A stretch of 64,000 nt of DNA from Montifringilla adamsi (Eukaryota > Chordata > Aves > Passeriformes > Passeridae), in contig JAGGNK010008781.1 of the NCBI GenBank assembly GCA_017590115.1, positions 3,205,676-3,269,675 of the forward strand, written 5' to 3'. Below are positions 1 to 12,300 of the stretch, piece by piece. The first letter of the stretch is position 1. Every line of letters starts with the position of its first letter. The notes beneath the pieces are model-generated. The model did not search any database. It saw only the letters and a program-made list of their open reading frames with translations, and was not told the origin of the DNA. The position numbers were made by a program, and so were the translations under genes.

Positions 1-147
1 GACAGGGGGTCTTTATTAGTGGAAGATCAAAATATCGATGCTTGTAGGGACTCCGGAGCGGGCGGGCAGGGGCGCGAGGGTCACTGTCCCTTGTCCTGGC
101 ATTCAGCGCAGGCGGCCGCTGGTGCGGGGGCGCGGGGCTGTCCCCCC
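1..147 (-). other. CLIP1: CLIP1 3' UTR (short form, may continue beyond window)
   Basis: This sequence follows the TGA stop at 150-148. It is GC-rich next to the stop and becomes AT-richer toward the window edge. An AATAAA on the minus strand at 17-12 would place cleavage at about the first bases of the window or just outside it. The resulting 3' UTR is only about 145 nt, so a longer alternative 3' UTR using a signal outside the window is possible. Confidence 0.7.
12..17 (-). terminator. Poly(A) signal AATAAA
   Basis: The plus strand reads TTTATT, which is AATAAA in the direction of CLIP1 transcription, about 130 nt after the stop codon. This is a canonical hexamer at a sensible distance. 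Cleavage would fall 10-30 nt further, at or past the window edge, so any GU-rich downstream element cannot be judged. Confidence 0.6.
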
Positions 148-370
148 TCAGAAGGTCTCGTCGTCGTTGCAGTCGGCCGTCCAGTGGCCGAACACCTCGC
201 ACGTGTCGCAGTAGGGCCGCTCCTCGCGCCGGCTGCCGTGGTGCGCCGAGTGCGGCGGCTCCTCCAGCGCCTGCGCCTGCGTCGGGCAGTCCTCGGTGTC
301 GTGCAGGTCGAAGCAGCCGCAGATGTCGCAGAAGAGACGCGGCTTCTTCTTGGACAGGCTCTCCTCCTCA
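148..370 (-). CDS. CLIP1: CLIP1 coding exon C26: two zinc knuckles and C-terminal DDETF
   Basis: This terminal coding exon opens after the acceptor ttgcag with one base that completes a Ser codon (residue 1374) and runs to TGA at 150-148. After a basic KKKPR stretch come two zinc knuckles. The first is Cys1388, Cys1391, His1397, Cys1402 (C-x2-C-x5-H-x4-C). The second is Cys1428, Cys1431, His1436, Cys1441 (C-x2-C-x4-H-x4-C). The protein ends DDETF, an acidic-aromatic tail of the type CAP-Gly domains recognise. In the family this tail binds p150Glued and the protein's own head in autoinhibition. The exon is very CpG-rich. Confidence 0.97.
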
Positions 371-3300
371 CTGCAAGAGCAGCATTGGCACAGTCAATGC
401 CTCTGTCACACAGGAGCAGGGCCCACGGCCCCGCAGTGAGCTCGTGGTTACTGAGACTCGGGAAACGCCACAGAGCTCCACCAAAAACAGGAAACAAACC
501 CTTCTCCACCACCCTGCAGTGCCCCCACCACCCCTACACTCTAATATTTAATGAACAAGCTGCTGTTGGTGCAAATACTTGCACAGAGATTTAAAAGAAA
601 CACATGTAAAAGAGTTTCTCTTTTCCCTTAAGAGAGCTGAAGTCATGATACATCAAATAGGTTTTAGTTCTATTTCTCTGCATTGGTTCTTCCCATCCCA
701 ACACAGCTACAGCCTCTTGGGAGCAAAGACTCCTCTGCACTTGGGAAGGGCCAGATTCACCAAGTCATACAACAGACATGTCATGATACATCAGTGTTTG
801 GGACTGATAACTACAGAGCACCATTTGCACCCCCAGTTACACCACAGCGTAAAGAGAAGGCTGGATTCAACCACGGAATCCAGGGAAAGCTCTGTCTGTC
901 CCTCCTGACAGCTGAGATCAGGCTGGAGCATCGTGCAGCTGCCAAGCAGCTCCACCAACAGTTCCCAGAACAAGAGCCAAGGTTTCCTGCAGGATTTGTA
1001 CCTGTCATAGTTATTTATCTCCTCTTCATTGCCATTGAGGGCTGCTTCACACATTCTTTGTATCTTCAAGTTCAGTTCTTCATTTCTCCTTTGCAGATCC
1101 ACTATCACTGAATTCAGGAAGTCGATCTAGGAGAGCCAAGGACAAGGACAGTCAGAGGGGCAGGGGGATGGCACCTCCCCCAGCCCCGGGGAAACCAAGG
1201 AACACTTGGGAAATTAACAGGGGAGGAAAGAAGTGGAACCAACCTCGCCCTGGGGAAAGGAAGGGTTGCCATCAGCAGGTGAATCCAGGGAAGCAGAAAA
1301 CCAGAAAAAGATTGGTGGTTAGTGTATATTCATGACACTTCTGGTGGCTGCACAACTGGGAAGGACATTTTTTAATCACTGTGTGTGACATTCCTGATTA
1401 ACAAAGGCTTTATCGTGAGCAGAAGGTGATTCTGTTCTAACCATATTTTCTAGGCATTTCTTGGCACAGGCCCCTGAGGTCACTGTGACTGTCCTACTCT
1501 GAATCACATCTTCCTGTGCCAGCTGAGCACCTTCCTTCTCCATTGCTGCCAACCCTTGTCCTGAGTCCAGTTCTGCAGTTAGGAAGAACTGCAGAGCTCA
1601 GGGAGCCCATTTCTCCAAGATGGCAAGCACCAGCTTCAGGTGGGCCACAGCTTTTCCCCATGCACATCCAAGAACCCTTTGGGAATGCCAAGGAGCAGTG
1701 AGTGCTCTGCTGGGCTGTACCTCTGAGGCTGCAGGACACAACTTGCCACCCTCGTTTCCTGCTTGTTTCCTCACCTTCCCTTGTTTCTCCAGTATGACTC
1801 GTCACTTGATTTAGTATTTACTGTCACTGACACTGCCCTTCAGGAGCTGAGGGGCTTCAAGATAAATCTGCCCATTAAAATCCTGACTGACAAAACCCAG
1901 TGAGGACTGCCTTTGGAATATTCCCCTCTCCTCCAGCCCCACTGCTGGTCTAGCATGCTCATGTGCACATCCAATACCTGCTTCTCTCTTGCAATTTCCT
2001 CCTGAAGCAGAGTAGCAGCGTCACCTTTAAAGGAAAAGACCAAACAAGGTAGAATGTGACTTGTGCCATGGCTCAGTCAGAAATGATGTCACAGGCTCTG
2101 AGGGCACAGACACTGGAGTGGCTCTCGCTTTACCTGAGGGGCTCATTACAGCTAAAGGCTGCTCGTTGTTTTCCTTGAGTTTTTGCTCCAAGTTCTTCAC
2201 CTTTTCCTCAAGTTTCAGTTTGTCAGACTCCAGTGACTTCACCACTGACTGCAGGGTTTTTGCAGAAGCGTTTTCTCCGCGGAGCACCGTGATCTGGAAG
2301 AGTTGTTTGACAACACTTGCACCTTCCAGCACCAAGCCAGAGCACCAAGGCCAGGGCCCTGGAAGCAGGGGCTGAACAGCCACCATAACCACATGTCAGG
2401 AGCCACCTGGCTCAGCACAGGCATCTGAAGATTTGATGCTAAGGTTTAACTATGCCACATGAAAGAAAAATGACCTGCCAGCTCTTCAGGAGCCAGCACA
2501 CAAGGCCTCTGGCTGCAACTTAACTGAAATTAGGAATCATCCATTCCTCATTTACCTCATGCCTGAGTTTTTCCAGTTCCTCATCTTTTTGTGTGATCAA
2601 GGCACTAGTAACATTGATGGATTTCTGTAAAGATGCTCTCTCTTCATCAATTTCTTTTTTTAAAGTCGATTCTCTAAAAGAAAACCAAGTAAAACCAGAA
2701 GTCATTTAATGAATGGGTAACTGCAGTGGCCTAAAGTAGTTTCATTTAATTTCAAGTATTAAACTACTGTAAGAAGTGGTTCTTAAAAAACAAATTACAA
2801 TTTACTACTTGACTAAGGTTTTATATATGTACAAGCATTTCAGGTGTTACAACTGTGGAAACAAAGCAAAAACTTTACCTAGGTGGTACATGCCAGAATC
2901 TGCAAAGCACCGTATCCATTTGAATTTAAAGGAGCAAGTTAACAGACTGGGGAGATACAGGATAAACAAACATGTTGCACAATGTTCCACAAAACCTAAC
3001 TTGAGAGTTTTGTTACTTCTTGAAAATTACTAACAAGCAACAAAACAGGCATGCAAAGCTCATTGTACAAGTTGTCATGCAAAGCATGGATGAGGCTGGA
3101 AATATCAGCTGGTCCTCACTAATTTCAGTGACATCATCATTTCCTGCACATGGAGAAACCACATGGGATTTGTTTTTACTTCATGGGAGAAGGTTAAAAA
3201 GAAATCCTCCAAAGCAGGCACAACTCTCTCCTGTGTACACATATCCAGTGTTCCCAATATTTGCCGTGGATCTAACAGAGATACAACTTCTGCCTACAGC

Positions 3301-6300
3301 TCCTGCCTTAAGGCACCACTGCTGTGACACCCTCACAGTGCTGCACGCTGATCTTCCTGACAGGTCACAGAACACACAGTGAGTAACTGTCCTCTGATGG
3401 GAGCAGCATTGCTACAAATTCCCTTACAAGCTGAAAATTTTTGGTTAAAAAAGGAAACAGAAAAGTGACTTCAAACCATTTACTTTTCTCCAAGAGGAAA
3501 TGGCTCTTCAGTGCAGGCAGCAGTGCTGCTGTCAGCTCTGAGCTCCTGCAGGGACTCTGAACTGCTCTACACTCCCCAGCACCGCTGAGGGAAGAGGAGC
3601 AGAGCCAATCCACAGGGGAGGATGCTCAGGGGACAGCAATCGAGCTCAAATGGCAAAGTTTCCATCTCTGTGGTACCTACAGTTAGTGAGAGCCACGATA
3701 CCCAGACCATGAAACACAGGAAATCTCACCACTCGAGAGAAACTCAACAATGAGAGCACAATCAATGCAATTCTTTCATTGTTCAGATTGTACTCAGGAA
3801 TGGAAGCAGCAAGTGGAGAATCTGGGGTTTAGAAAAGCTGAGGCAGCTACCAAACAAGAACCAAAACTTGATTTGGTTTTGGTATATTTTTACAATGAGA
3901 GGATCAACAGAAGTGGAAACACAACTTGCAGACTGTGTGATCTTGCCTTCAAATAAAGGTTATAGTCTTGTTAATAAAACCCAAAAGGGCACTGGCATGG
4001 AAAGATTCCCTGGCCAGCCCCGAGCCAGCAAAGCACTCAAAGCTCCACAGCCACCTCCGTGTCCTCCCAGGGCTCCCCAGGCTCTGCCTCTCCCGTGCTT
4101 TGTCCCACGGATCAAAGGCACGTGCTGGTGTGGGCAAGGATGTGCCACCAGTGCATGGGGTGCTGCTGACAGAGCAGAGCTGCAAATCCAGGATCTGCTG
4201 GGAAGCAAACCCTGAGGACATCTGGGAATCACACCTGGAAGTTGCTGCTCACAAGCTCTGCTGCACCCGAGAGTTCTCGCGAGCGTTCCCGTGCTGTGCA
4301 CGCAGCTGGGGAAGGGCAGATGGAAACCCCAGTGACTCAGCCCATGCTAAGAGCTTGTGATTCAGCCAATGTTTCCACTTGGTCAGATCTTCATGGAGAG
4401 ATCAAGACCAAACAGATGCTTTTGGCACAAATATGGTGAATTTGCCATTTGTCGCGCTTGGCTTCAACCAGCACAACGCTGAGGTGGTTGAAAAAGGCAA
4501 ACGGGTTGTAAGGATAGAAATAAAATATTTACAGACTCAATACAGGAGCCTCGAATGCTAAAACACAAGGGGAGAGAAAGGAGAGAAGAAAAGAGGAGAG
4601 AAAACAAGAGGGGAAGAAGGTCCCTGTGCTGGAGCTTTGGGTTTTCTTTCCCTGGACAGTCTCTCCAGGAGCTGCTCCAGTGGGGGACCCAAAAATGCTG
4701 GAACTGGAGAAGCTACAACCAAGGAGGTGCTGCTCCTCAGTGTGGATCTCAGGTCACTTCCAGGCAGAGGCTGCTGCTGGAGTGGGTGATGCTGGGAGCA
4801 TCGTGTGCAGTGGAGTCACACACAGGGAATGGGAAATAACTGCACTGGGAGAGCTTGCAAGGAAAATCTTGTGGAAACCATTTATTTTATGTGGAAAAAA
4901 ACAAATAATTTAGTGAACTCAAACTCCTTTTCCTGCCAATTCAAGTTCAAAACATCTGCTTACCAGCAGGGGGGAAATCAAAACAATAAAAATGACTTTT
5001 TCATTTAAATGCCATTTTAAAACTTCACTTTCATGAGAAGCTTAAAACATGTTCTGAGCAGTGTGTGGAAGTTGTGGGAGAAAGGGGTTTGTTTTGGTTT
5101 AGTGTTAGAAAAAAAAATCACCCAGATTCTTCCCTTACTACAAAAATAAGAAATTCTAAGAATGAAGCAAATACCTTAAAGTGCTACTGGGTAAGCTTTA
5201 AAAATGCAAGATAACAAGAACCACATGTTAGAAACATGGAGTACAAATGCAAAATACTTTAAGGAAGAACAATATTTGCACCAAGGGCCTTTTCTGTTTT
5301 GGTAAAAAATATATAGACTATTTTTTTTAAATTATATATATATATATATATATATAGAGCTGAGTGTTTTACAAAACAAAAGCAAGACACCAAGGGACAA
5401 AGGCAGCCAAAATATGTACAACAACTTTACTAAAAAAAAAAAAAATAATTATTTATTGTAACGTGGATAGACTTTCTTGAGTCTTACCATTAAAGACACA
5501 CAGATATAGCAAGGGAAGCAAGGGCAGGAAAGGGAAGAGAGAGGAATGAAATGAGTATCCATAAACAGCGAAGCTCAAAGACAGTCAGACAGCAACCCAC
5601 ACTGAACCCCAGAGCTGAGCCACACAGAACCCCCAGGATCCATCACCACCAAGCTCCTGGCACTCCCAGCTGCAGCATTTCATCCAAGGGGATGCCAAAA
5701 CAGAGGGACAGAATTCCTGGGGTGGAAGGAAGGTGAGAAAACCACCCCTAGAGATTTGACCTAATTGAAACACAAAGATGGCTCTTGTTCAGCAGCTCCA
5801 ATTCTTAAAGCAAAAGGAGGAAATTATCATCTTCCCATCACCAAATTCTGTGGAATTTGGGAATTCAGAGACTTTTTTCATTATTTTTACTTAATTAGCT
5901 CTTTATTCAGCCAAACCTTTTTCATTAGCACTGATGCCACGTGCTGACATGTTCTGAGCCCCAGTGCCTGCAGTTTGCCTCAGCCAGGCTGCTCCTGTTG
6001 CTCATTTTCCTCTTCTATTGCAGTTTATTCAACACTGCTGAGCAATGTCATTAAGCCAGTCACAAACTGGGGCATCTCAGTGTAACCAGCTGAAGGTAAA
6101 GTCATGGTAAAATTCACCTCACTGATTTAATGACTGTCTGAATTATTTCAGGCAGTCATCCAGAGTAAAACAGGAGAAGGAAGATCAGAGCCACACTTTC
6201 CTCTGTAGAACTTAAAAAGAGTTTGTCTTTGAAAATGTTCTGTGTGAAACAGAACTGCTGGAAAGTATTGAAGGAGTTGGTCCCCAGTCCCTCCTTCCTC

Positions 6301-9300
6301 ACTTCCAGGGGTTACACTACTGAGAACACATTTTCAAACACGTTCAGTAACAGGCTGGTGATGCAGCTCGTGAGGCTGCTTAAAGCTGGAGGCTCGGCTG
6401 ACCCAACTCTGACACTCCCTGGGGAAGCTCTGGCTTGGGGAACACCTCACGTGCCTGCTGGCCTTTGGAACAGCAGGAGATACAACAACCCCCTCCCAAG
6501 AGAGTGCCAGGGAATGAGGAAGGGAACAGTGATAATACTGAGTGGCCAAGGATGTGCATAAACACCCAAAAGCCACTCACTGTTCTTTGTTGTGACCATT
6601 ACAAATCCAGGAAATTTAGCAGGGGTTGGTTTGTTTTTCCTGGAACAGCTGAGGTGTCTTGGGGAGCTGTGTTGTTCTCTAAGGATTTATGTAACTGCTT
6701 TTGGACAGCCCCCACTTCCCTCGAGGCACAGGGGCCAATCAGCTTCCCAAGCACACACTGCAGACACTCACATTTGTGACCTGGGACCTTTCCCTGAGCA
6801 GCAGTTTACAAAGGGATGCCCCAGACACCCAGGACAAATCTCCTGTTTTAAAAGCAGTGCTGAATGAACTGCAATAACCCACAAGGAACTCAACAGCCTG
6901 AAACCATGAGAGCAGCAAGTGCTCAGGAACTTTTCTTTCCTTTTCTCCTTTTCCTCTGATAACCCTCCTCAGCATCACTGTATTGTCCATTATTTTTCAA
7001 GAGCTCACCCGGTCAGATCTGTGCACACACATTTTATCAGACTGAGGGACAATCCAACATTCCAGAGCAGACTAAAACCAAACATTAAACTGGTCACTGC
7101 AAATAAGAATTACCACAACGTGGGAGGTGTGGAACTAAAGCAAACGTGGATGCTTCCATCTCTAATCCAAAGAGTGCAACAGCTCAGCACTTTTAACCAT
7201 GACACAACAGAAAAGAACAGCTCTTAGCAGTGTTTTTGTGTTCCATTTCTGTAGGACTGTGGGGTTAAACACACATCAGCAAGAACAGCTTACCTCTTTT
7301 TCATCTCTAATAACTGGTTATTGAGTACTGATCTCTCCTCTTCCAGCTAAAACAAAAGCACAGAGAGACTCCAGTTAATACACTACAGATTGTTTCCTTA
7401 GTGTGATATATCAGAGCATCATTATCATAAAATAAACGTGGGAGAGGCTGCAGAGCCCCCAGATCCTCAAAGCAGCAGATTTTCTACTGGCACAGCACAT
7501 GCACCCAAACACAAACTGCTCAGTGACAAAACATCAGCTAGTGAGGGCCTGGAGGTGCTTTATGAGCATTTCCATGTCCTGTGCACACAGCAGAGGTGAG
7601 ACCACTGTTAAAGGTATTTCCAGACCCCACACACCCCCCAAGAACCCTCTGTGAGCCTGGCCACTACTTTGAGCCCAGCCCTGGGGAACTGCTGGCTTTG
7701 CTGTGCTGGATCATTTTTGTACCACTGACCCGTATTTGTTACTGCCCCGTGACTCAGAGATGAATTATTGATCCCAAGGCTGTTGGACTGGTGTTTGTTA
7801 TCACATCCTGAACCTGGAACTCGGTGAGGCCACTCTTAAGCCCTTAAAACCTGCAGAGCCTTCAGCTGAAATTGTTGTTGGTTCTTGGGTCTAAACTGGG
7901 CTGGGAAATGCAAAGCAACAGAACTGCAAAGGCCCAACACAGAAACACTGGGGCAAATGATCTTCTGGAAAGGTTAAGAAAACAAGTATTTTTCAAGCAA
8001 ATTAATTATTTTTCACCATCTCTTCCTTCTTATTCAAAGTCAGCAATTACTGCTCTGAGAACTGTCTGTACCAGAACTCCCTGAGCACAGGCTCCAGTGG
8101 GATTTCACAAGCTTCCAGGGTTCATCCACAAGGTCAGGAACACACACATTTATCACGGCAACCTCAGAGCCCTGACAAAGCTCCTGTCCCTGACACAGGG
8201 AATTCTTTCAGCACTTTGCAGATCCTGAGGTTCAGCACAGAAGGTGTTAAACAAGTTTCCTCGAGCAGGCAGGGTGTCTGCCAGCCCCCAGCTCTCAGCT
8301 AAATGCAGCTCACTGGGAGCAGCCATCTCCTCCACATTTCCTGACAAGTTACCTTCTCCTTCCTGTGCTGCAGAGCTGTTAAACCCTCCAGGTCTGGGAT
8401 TAACCAGGATTGTTTCACTGGGCTTAATCACACAACTTTATTGATACAAAAAATGGATACTAGAAGGGTGTAGAGAGACTTCATAAATAATTCTTAAAGC
8501 AAATCAAGATGTGCCTCTCAAGGCAAGTGACCACTGTGGCACAGCAGAGCATCAAGGCACTGTGGGGGTACGGCCAAGCTTTTCCTGCAGGTCAAACCCA
8601 GCCCAAACCCAGTTCCACCAGCAGCACCAGAGCAGCCCCTGATTCCCAGTTTCTGTCTGTTCCCTGCCCAGAGGCAGCCTTTGTGAACTCCTGACACCTG
8701 CACAGACTGCTGACAGAAAGGGAGAAATATGACAAGTCTGAGAAATGGGACTCCAGGGGGCTGCAGCTTCTCCAGACTCTCCTCCTGACACCTGGGTTCC
8801 AGGCCCCCCTCCTCCTGCAGATCTGCAGAGTGAGGGGACTCATCTCCTGCCCATCACACTTCCCAGCTGGTTTTTTGGATTCCTTGTCCTCTGCCAGCAC
8901 TGGCATTTCTCTACAGTCACACTCAGCACCCAGGAGCAGACCTTGCACACTGTTAATAAAAGATGGGCCAGGTGAGCTGCTGGGTATTTCTACACCTTCT
9001 CCAATGAACTTCAAATGCCTGAGCAGGTCTGAGGCTCTCAAAATGCCACAACAATTTGAGGCTAGGAAAGTTCCCCGAGCTCAGTATCTATCTGAATGTG
9101 ACTCTTTAACTAATTACAATCAGCTAATTATTAATGGATCAATACAGAAAAGCTCCCTCAGCATCTTTGGCATGAAACACTTTAACCTTTAGATGCCCAG
9201 ATAAATCATTCATGACACAGGATTCATTAAATTTGCAAAGTGTGTCACAAGCAGCCACAGATTGTCTAACCCAGTTGACAACACACTTGTTAGAATTTAT

Positions 9301-12300
9301 GTGGTTACCACAGCAACTGCTCAAAATTCCCAATCCTGTGTTTGCCCCTTCCTGATGCATTTCACAGGTACCTGCACAGACCCTCTGCAGCCTGAGCTCT
9401 GCTGTGCTCTGCTTTCCTCCCCACTGCCCAGATTTTTGGGAGCTCCTGGGCAATCCTGCTGTGGGAAACCCTTCACTGCCACCACGGACACTCCTCCAGA
9501 ATCTGCTGCAGGAATCTTCCTGGTGACATTTTTCCTGAACCCAGGGAGCCCAAAGGCTGTGGCCACTGGTGTGACATGGTGTGACAGCAGAGGGGAGGTG
9601 TTGGGATACCTGGGATACCAGAGGCCTCTCCCAAGCTTTTGGGAGGTTGAGCTGCTCACCAGATCTCACAGCCCAAATACAACATTTGGGAGCTGCACCA
9701 GGCAGCATTCCCACATCCCTGAGATTCAGATCCCGTTTTGCAGGAGGGGACACAGTGTAACACAAAGGGCTGAAGAAGGCAAACAGGCTGTGCACCCAAG
9801 CTCCAGCAGATCCTCCAGATCCCTGCTCTTGGAGCCATCTCCTCACGGGCAGGACAGGCTGAGCTGACACAATTCCAGGTTGTGAGGTGATGGATTCATC
9901 CCTGTGCTTCCCACACTACAGCTGTCTGTCCTGGCAGTGAGAGGGGTCCCTGCTGACAGATCCACAGCCAGCAGGATGCACACAGCAGGAATCCTTCCCG
10001 AGGTCAGCTGCAAACAAGGGAGGCCACAGAGCGAGTGCAGGGACACAGGGCAGCCCATGGCTCCGGGTCCCCTCCCTCGGGGCCACTCCGGGTGACAAAA
10101 TGCAGGAGGATTTGACCAATGCTGCCCAATCCTTCTGAAGTTACAACTCTCCCTGAAAATAACAGGTTGCCTCAAGGACTCTGAAATAATTTAGGAAACC
10201 CTGTGGGAGTGGGGAGCAGCTCCCACTGGCTGTTTGGGATGTGCCCTCCCCACTCTGCTCCTCAGATGGGGAATGAGTCAGTGCTGAGCCCACACGTCTG
10301 GGACTCTGCTCGTCACCTCCAAAGGCTCTTGAGGACCAAGGAGCCTGAGCATTACTCCTGCCAGCAGCTAAAAGGATTTACAAACTAGCCAGGGCTGTAG
10401 TCACCCATCCTCAGGACTTCCAAACAGGACTCTTGGGGAAAAATCAGCCTCTTGGCTTTAAAAATATTGAGTCTGTTGCAGGGTGGAAGAGTCTGTGCCC
10501 TGTCACAGGGAACAGGATCCCCTCCCTGCAGAGAAGCTCTCTCAGAAAGGCAGGACACAAACCTCAGTCTCCCACATTCCTGCTTCTGGATCTTTTGGAT
10601 ACAATCTTCCAAAGATTCCCTCACAGCGTGCCTGTCACTGGAGCTGCTTCACAAGAACTAAACCCTCCACATTAGGGGCTGTAAATCTGTTCTATCTTTT
10701 GGCAAGTTCCAGTGACACAAGCTGAGTAACTTGCTCATATTTTAGGATTCCAACAACGTGTTCAGATATAATAGTAAAAAATTTTAAAAATTAAGTACCA
10801 CCAGAAAAACACCTTGCAGGGTTCTGCTCCCTGGGTCCCACTGCCTGGCTGCAGCACAGTGTGAAGTTTGAGCAGACACAAGTCCAACCAAGTAGTTTTA
10901 CACAGTATTCTGAAATGCATCCTAAATCCTCTTTGTTTTCAGTGGGGAGAGCAGGAATAAGAATTTAAAATCTACATTTCCTTAGTACTAGTGAATGGAC
11001 ATTTCCACAGTTGTGTAACAAAATCACTCCCGACAGAAATAGCAACTCTCTGTTAATACACTTGGCTAAAGCACGTTTAATTTATGCTCATTCCCAAGCC
11101 TTCCCAAGTATCCTTCCCGGGTTACGTAACCTTCTGTCAAGCCTGCACTTCCAACCTCCCCGTGCAGGTGGCTTCCAAATTTATTTCCGACCGTTCCCAG
11201 CACCTCTCCTCCTTTCCAGCAGGGCTCCCCGGGGCTCCGGCCGAGCCTCCACCCGCCCGCGGCGGCCGCTCTACCTTGTGGTGGTGGCTCGACACCTCGT
11301 CCCTGCTCCTGCCCAGCTCCTCGGCCAGTTTCACGTTCTCCTCCTGCAGAGCCTCGAGCTGCTGGGACTTGTGAGCCGCTGCCAGCTTGAGCGCTTCGCT
11401 GCGAGCACACAGAGAGCATCGTTACCATAGGAACGGGAGAGGCGAGGGAAAACCGGGGGAGAGAGGCGGCTTCACAGCTTGGAAAAATACATCGGGATCA
11501 CGTGGATGGGGGATCGGGAACGGCGGTGACAATCCCGGGGACACGGGGACGGGCTGAACCCTGCACGGAGCCTGCCCTGCTCCCGGGGCTCGGGAATTGC
11601 CAGGGCAGCGAGGCTGGGGTTCGTGCGGGGCACCAGGGCTGCCCGTGTCTGCAGCCCCGACTGCTCACAGAAGGGAACTTTGCAGCCAGAGGTAAAAGAG
11701 AATTGCTTAAAAGCATAAAGAAGAAAGAAAACTTGGAAAGAAAGGCAACAGAAAAAAAAAAACAACCAGCTTTGAGCTCCACTTATTTAACTACTCCCAA
11801 CCAGGTCTGACATCCAAAAGTGCAGGGTCACAGGAAGCAAAACCTCATCTATTCCATTATTCTAACAGACACAAAACTGCAAATGAGACAAAACCAAAGC
11901 TGAAGAAAAAAAGACTTTGCAGTTTTCATCAGCCTGCGTTGCTACTAATGAGTATAGTTTTCTTAGAATACATTTATTTGCAACAAATTTTTAAAAATAT
12001 TTAGCATGCTGGCGGTAACACGAGTGACTAACAGAAGATCTTTAAGATTTGACATCTTTCAAAAAGCACAAAAGATACCCTTAATTTCACTGAATAGTAT
12101 TTTTTATTACTCTTTTGTTTTTTAAAAAAGGAGATGCAGTACTCCTGTGTGCCAATACTACAGACCTAAACCCTGACTGGAATATTAAAAATACTTTTAT
12201 AACTGTGGGAAGTAGAAGAACCCTTACGTCAGAAACTTATTCAAGCACTTCAAAACACAAGGATCTGTTGTCTCTTACTGGGCACATTTAGACAAAAGTC

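Larger units (their letters stand above)
2674..7293 (-). other. CLIP1: CLIP1 intron C21-C22 (4.6 kb)
   Basis: A 4,620-bp intron holding a purine-rich tract (4567-4620) and a (TA)12 microsatellite (5333-5356). Short open frames on both strands are scattered and do not resemble known exons. No transposon that I recognise. Confidence 0.88.

Noticed and set aside
9139..9870. 243-codon open frame on the minus strand in intron C20-C21, with a 201-codon frame opposite
   Set aside because: Both strands are open in a GC-rich patch. The products are Cys/Ser/Pro/Gly-rich with no recognised family or domain, and no splice arrangement fits CLIP1. Probably chance.
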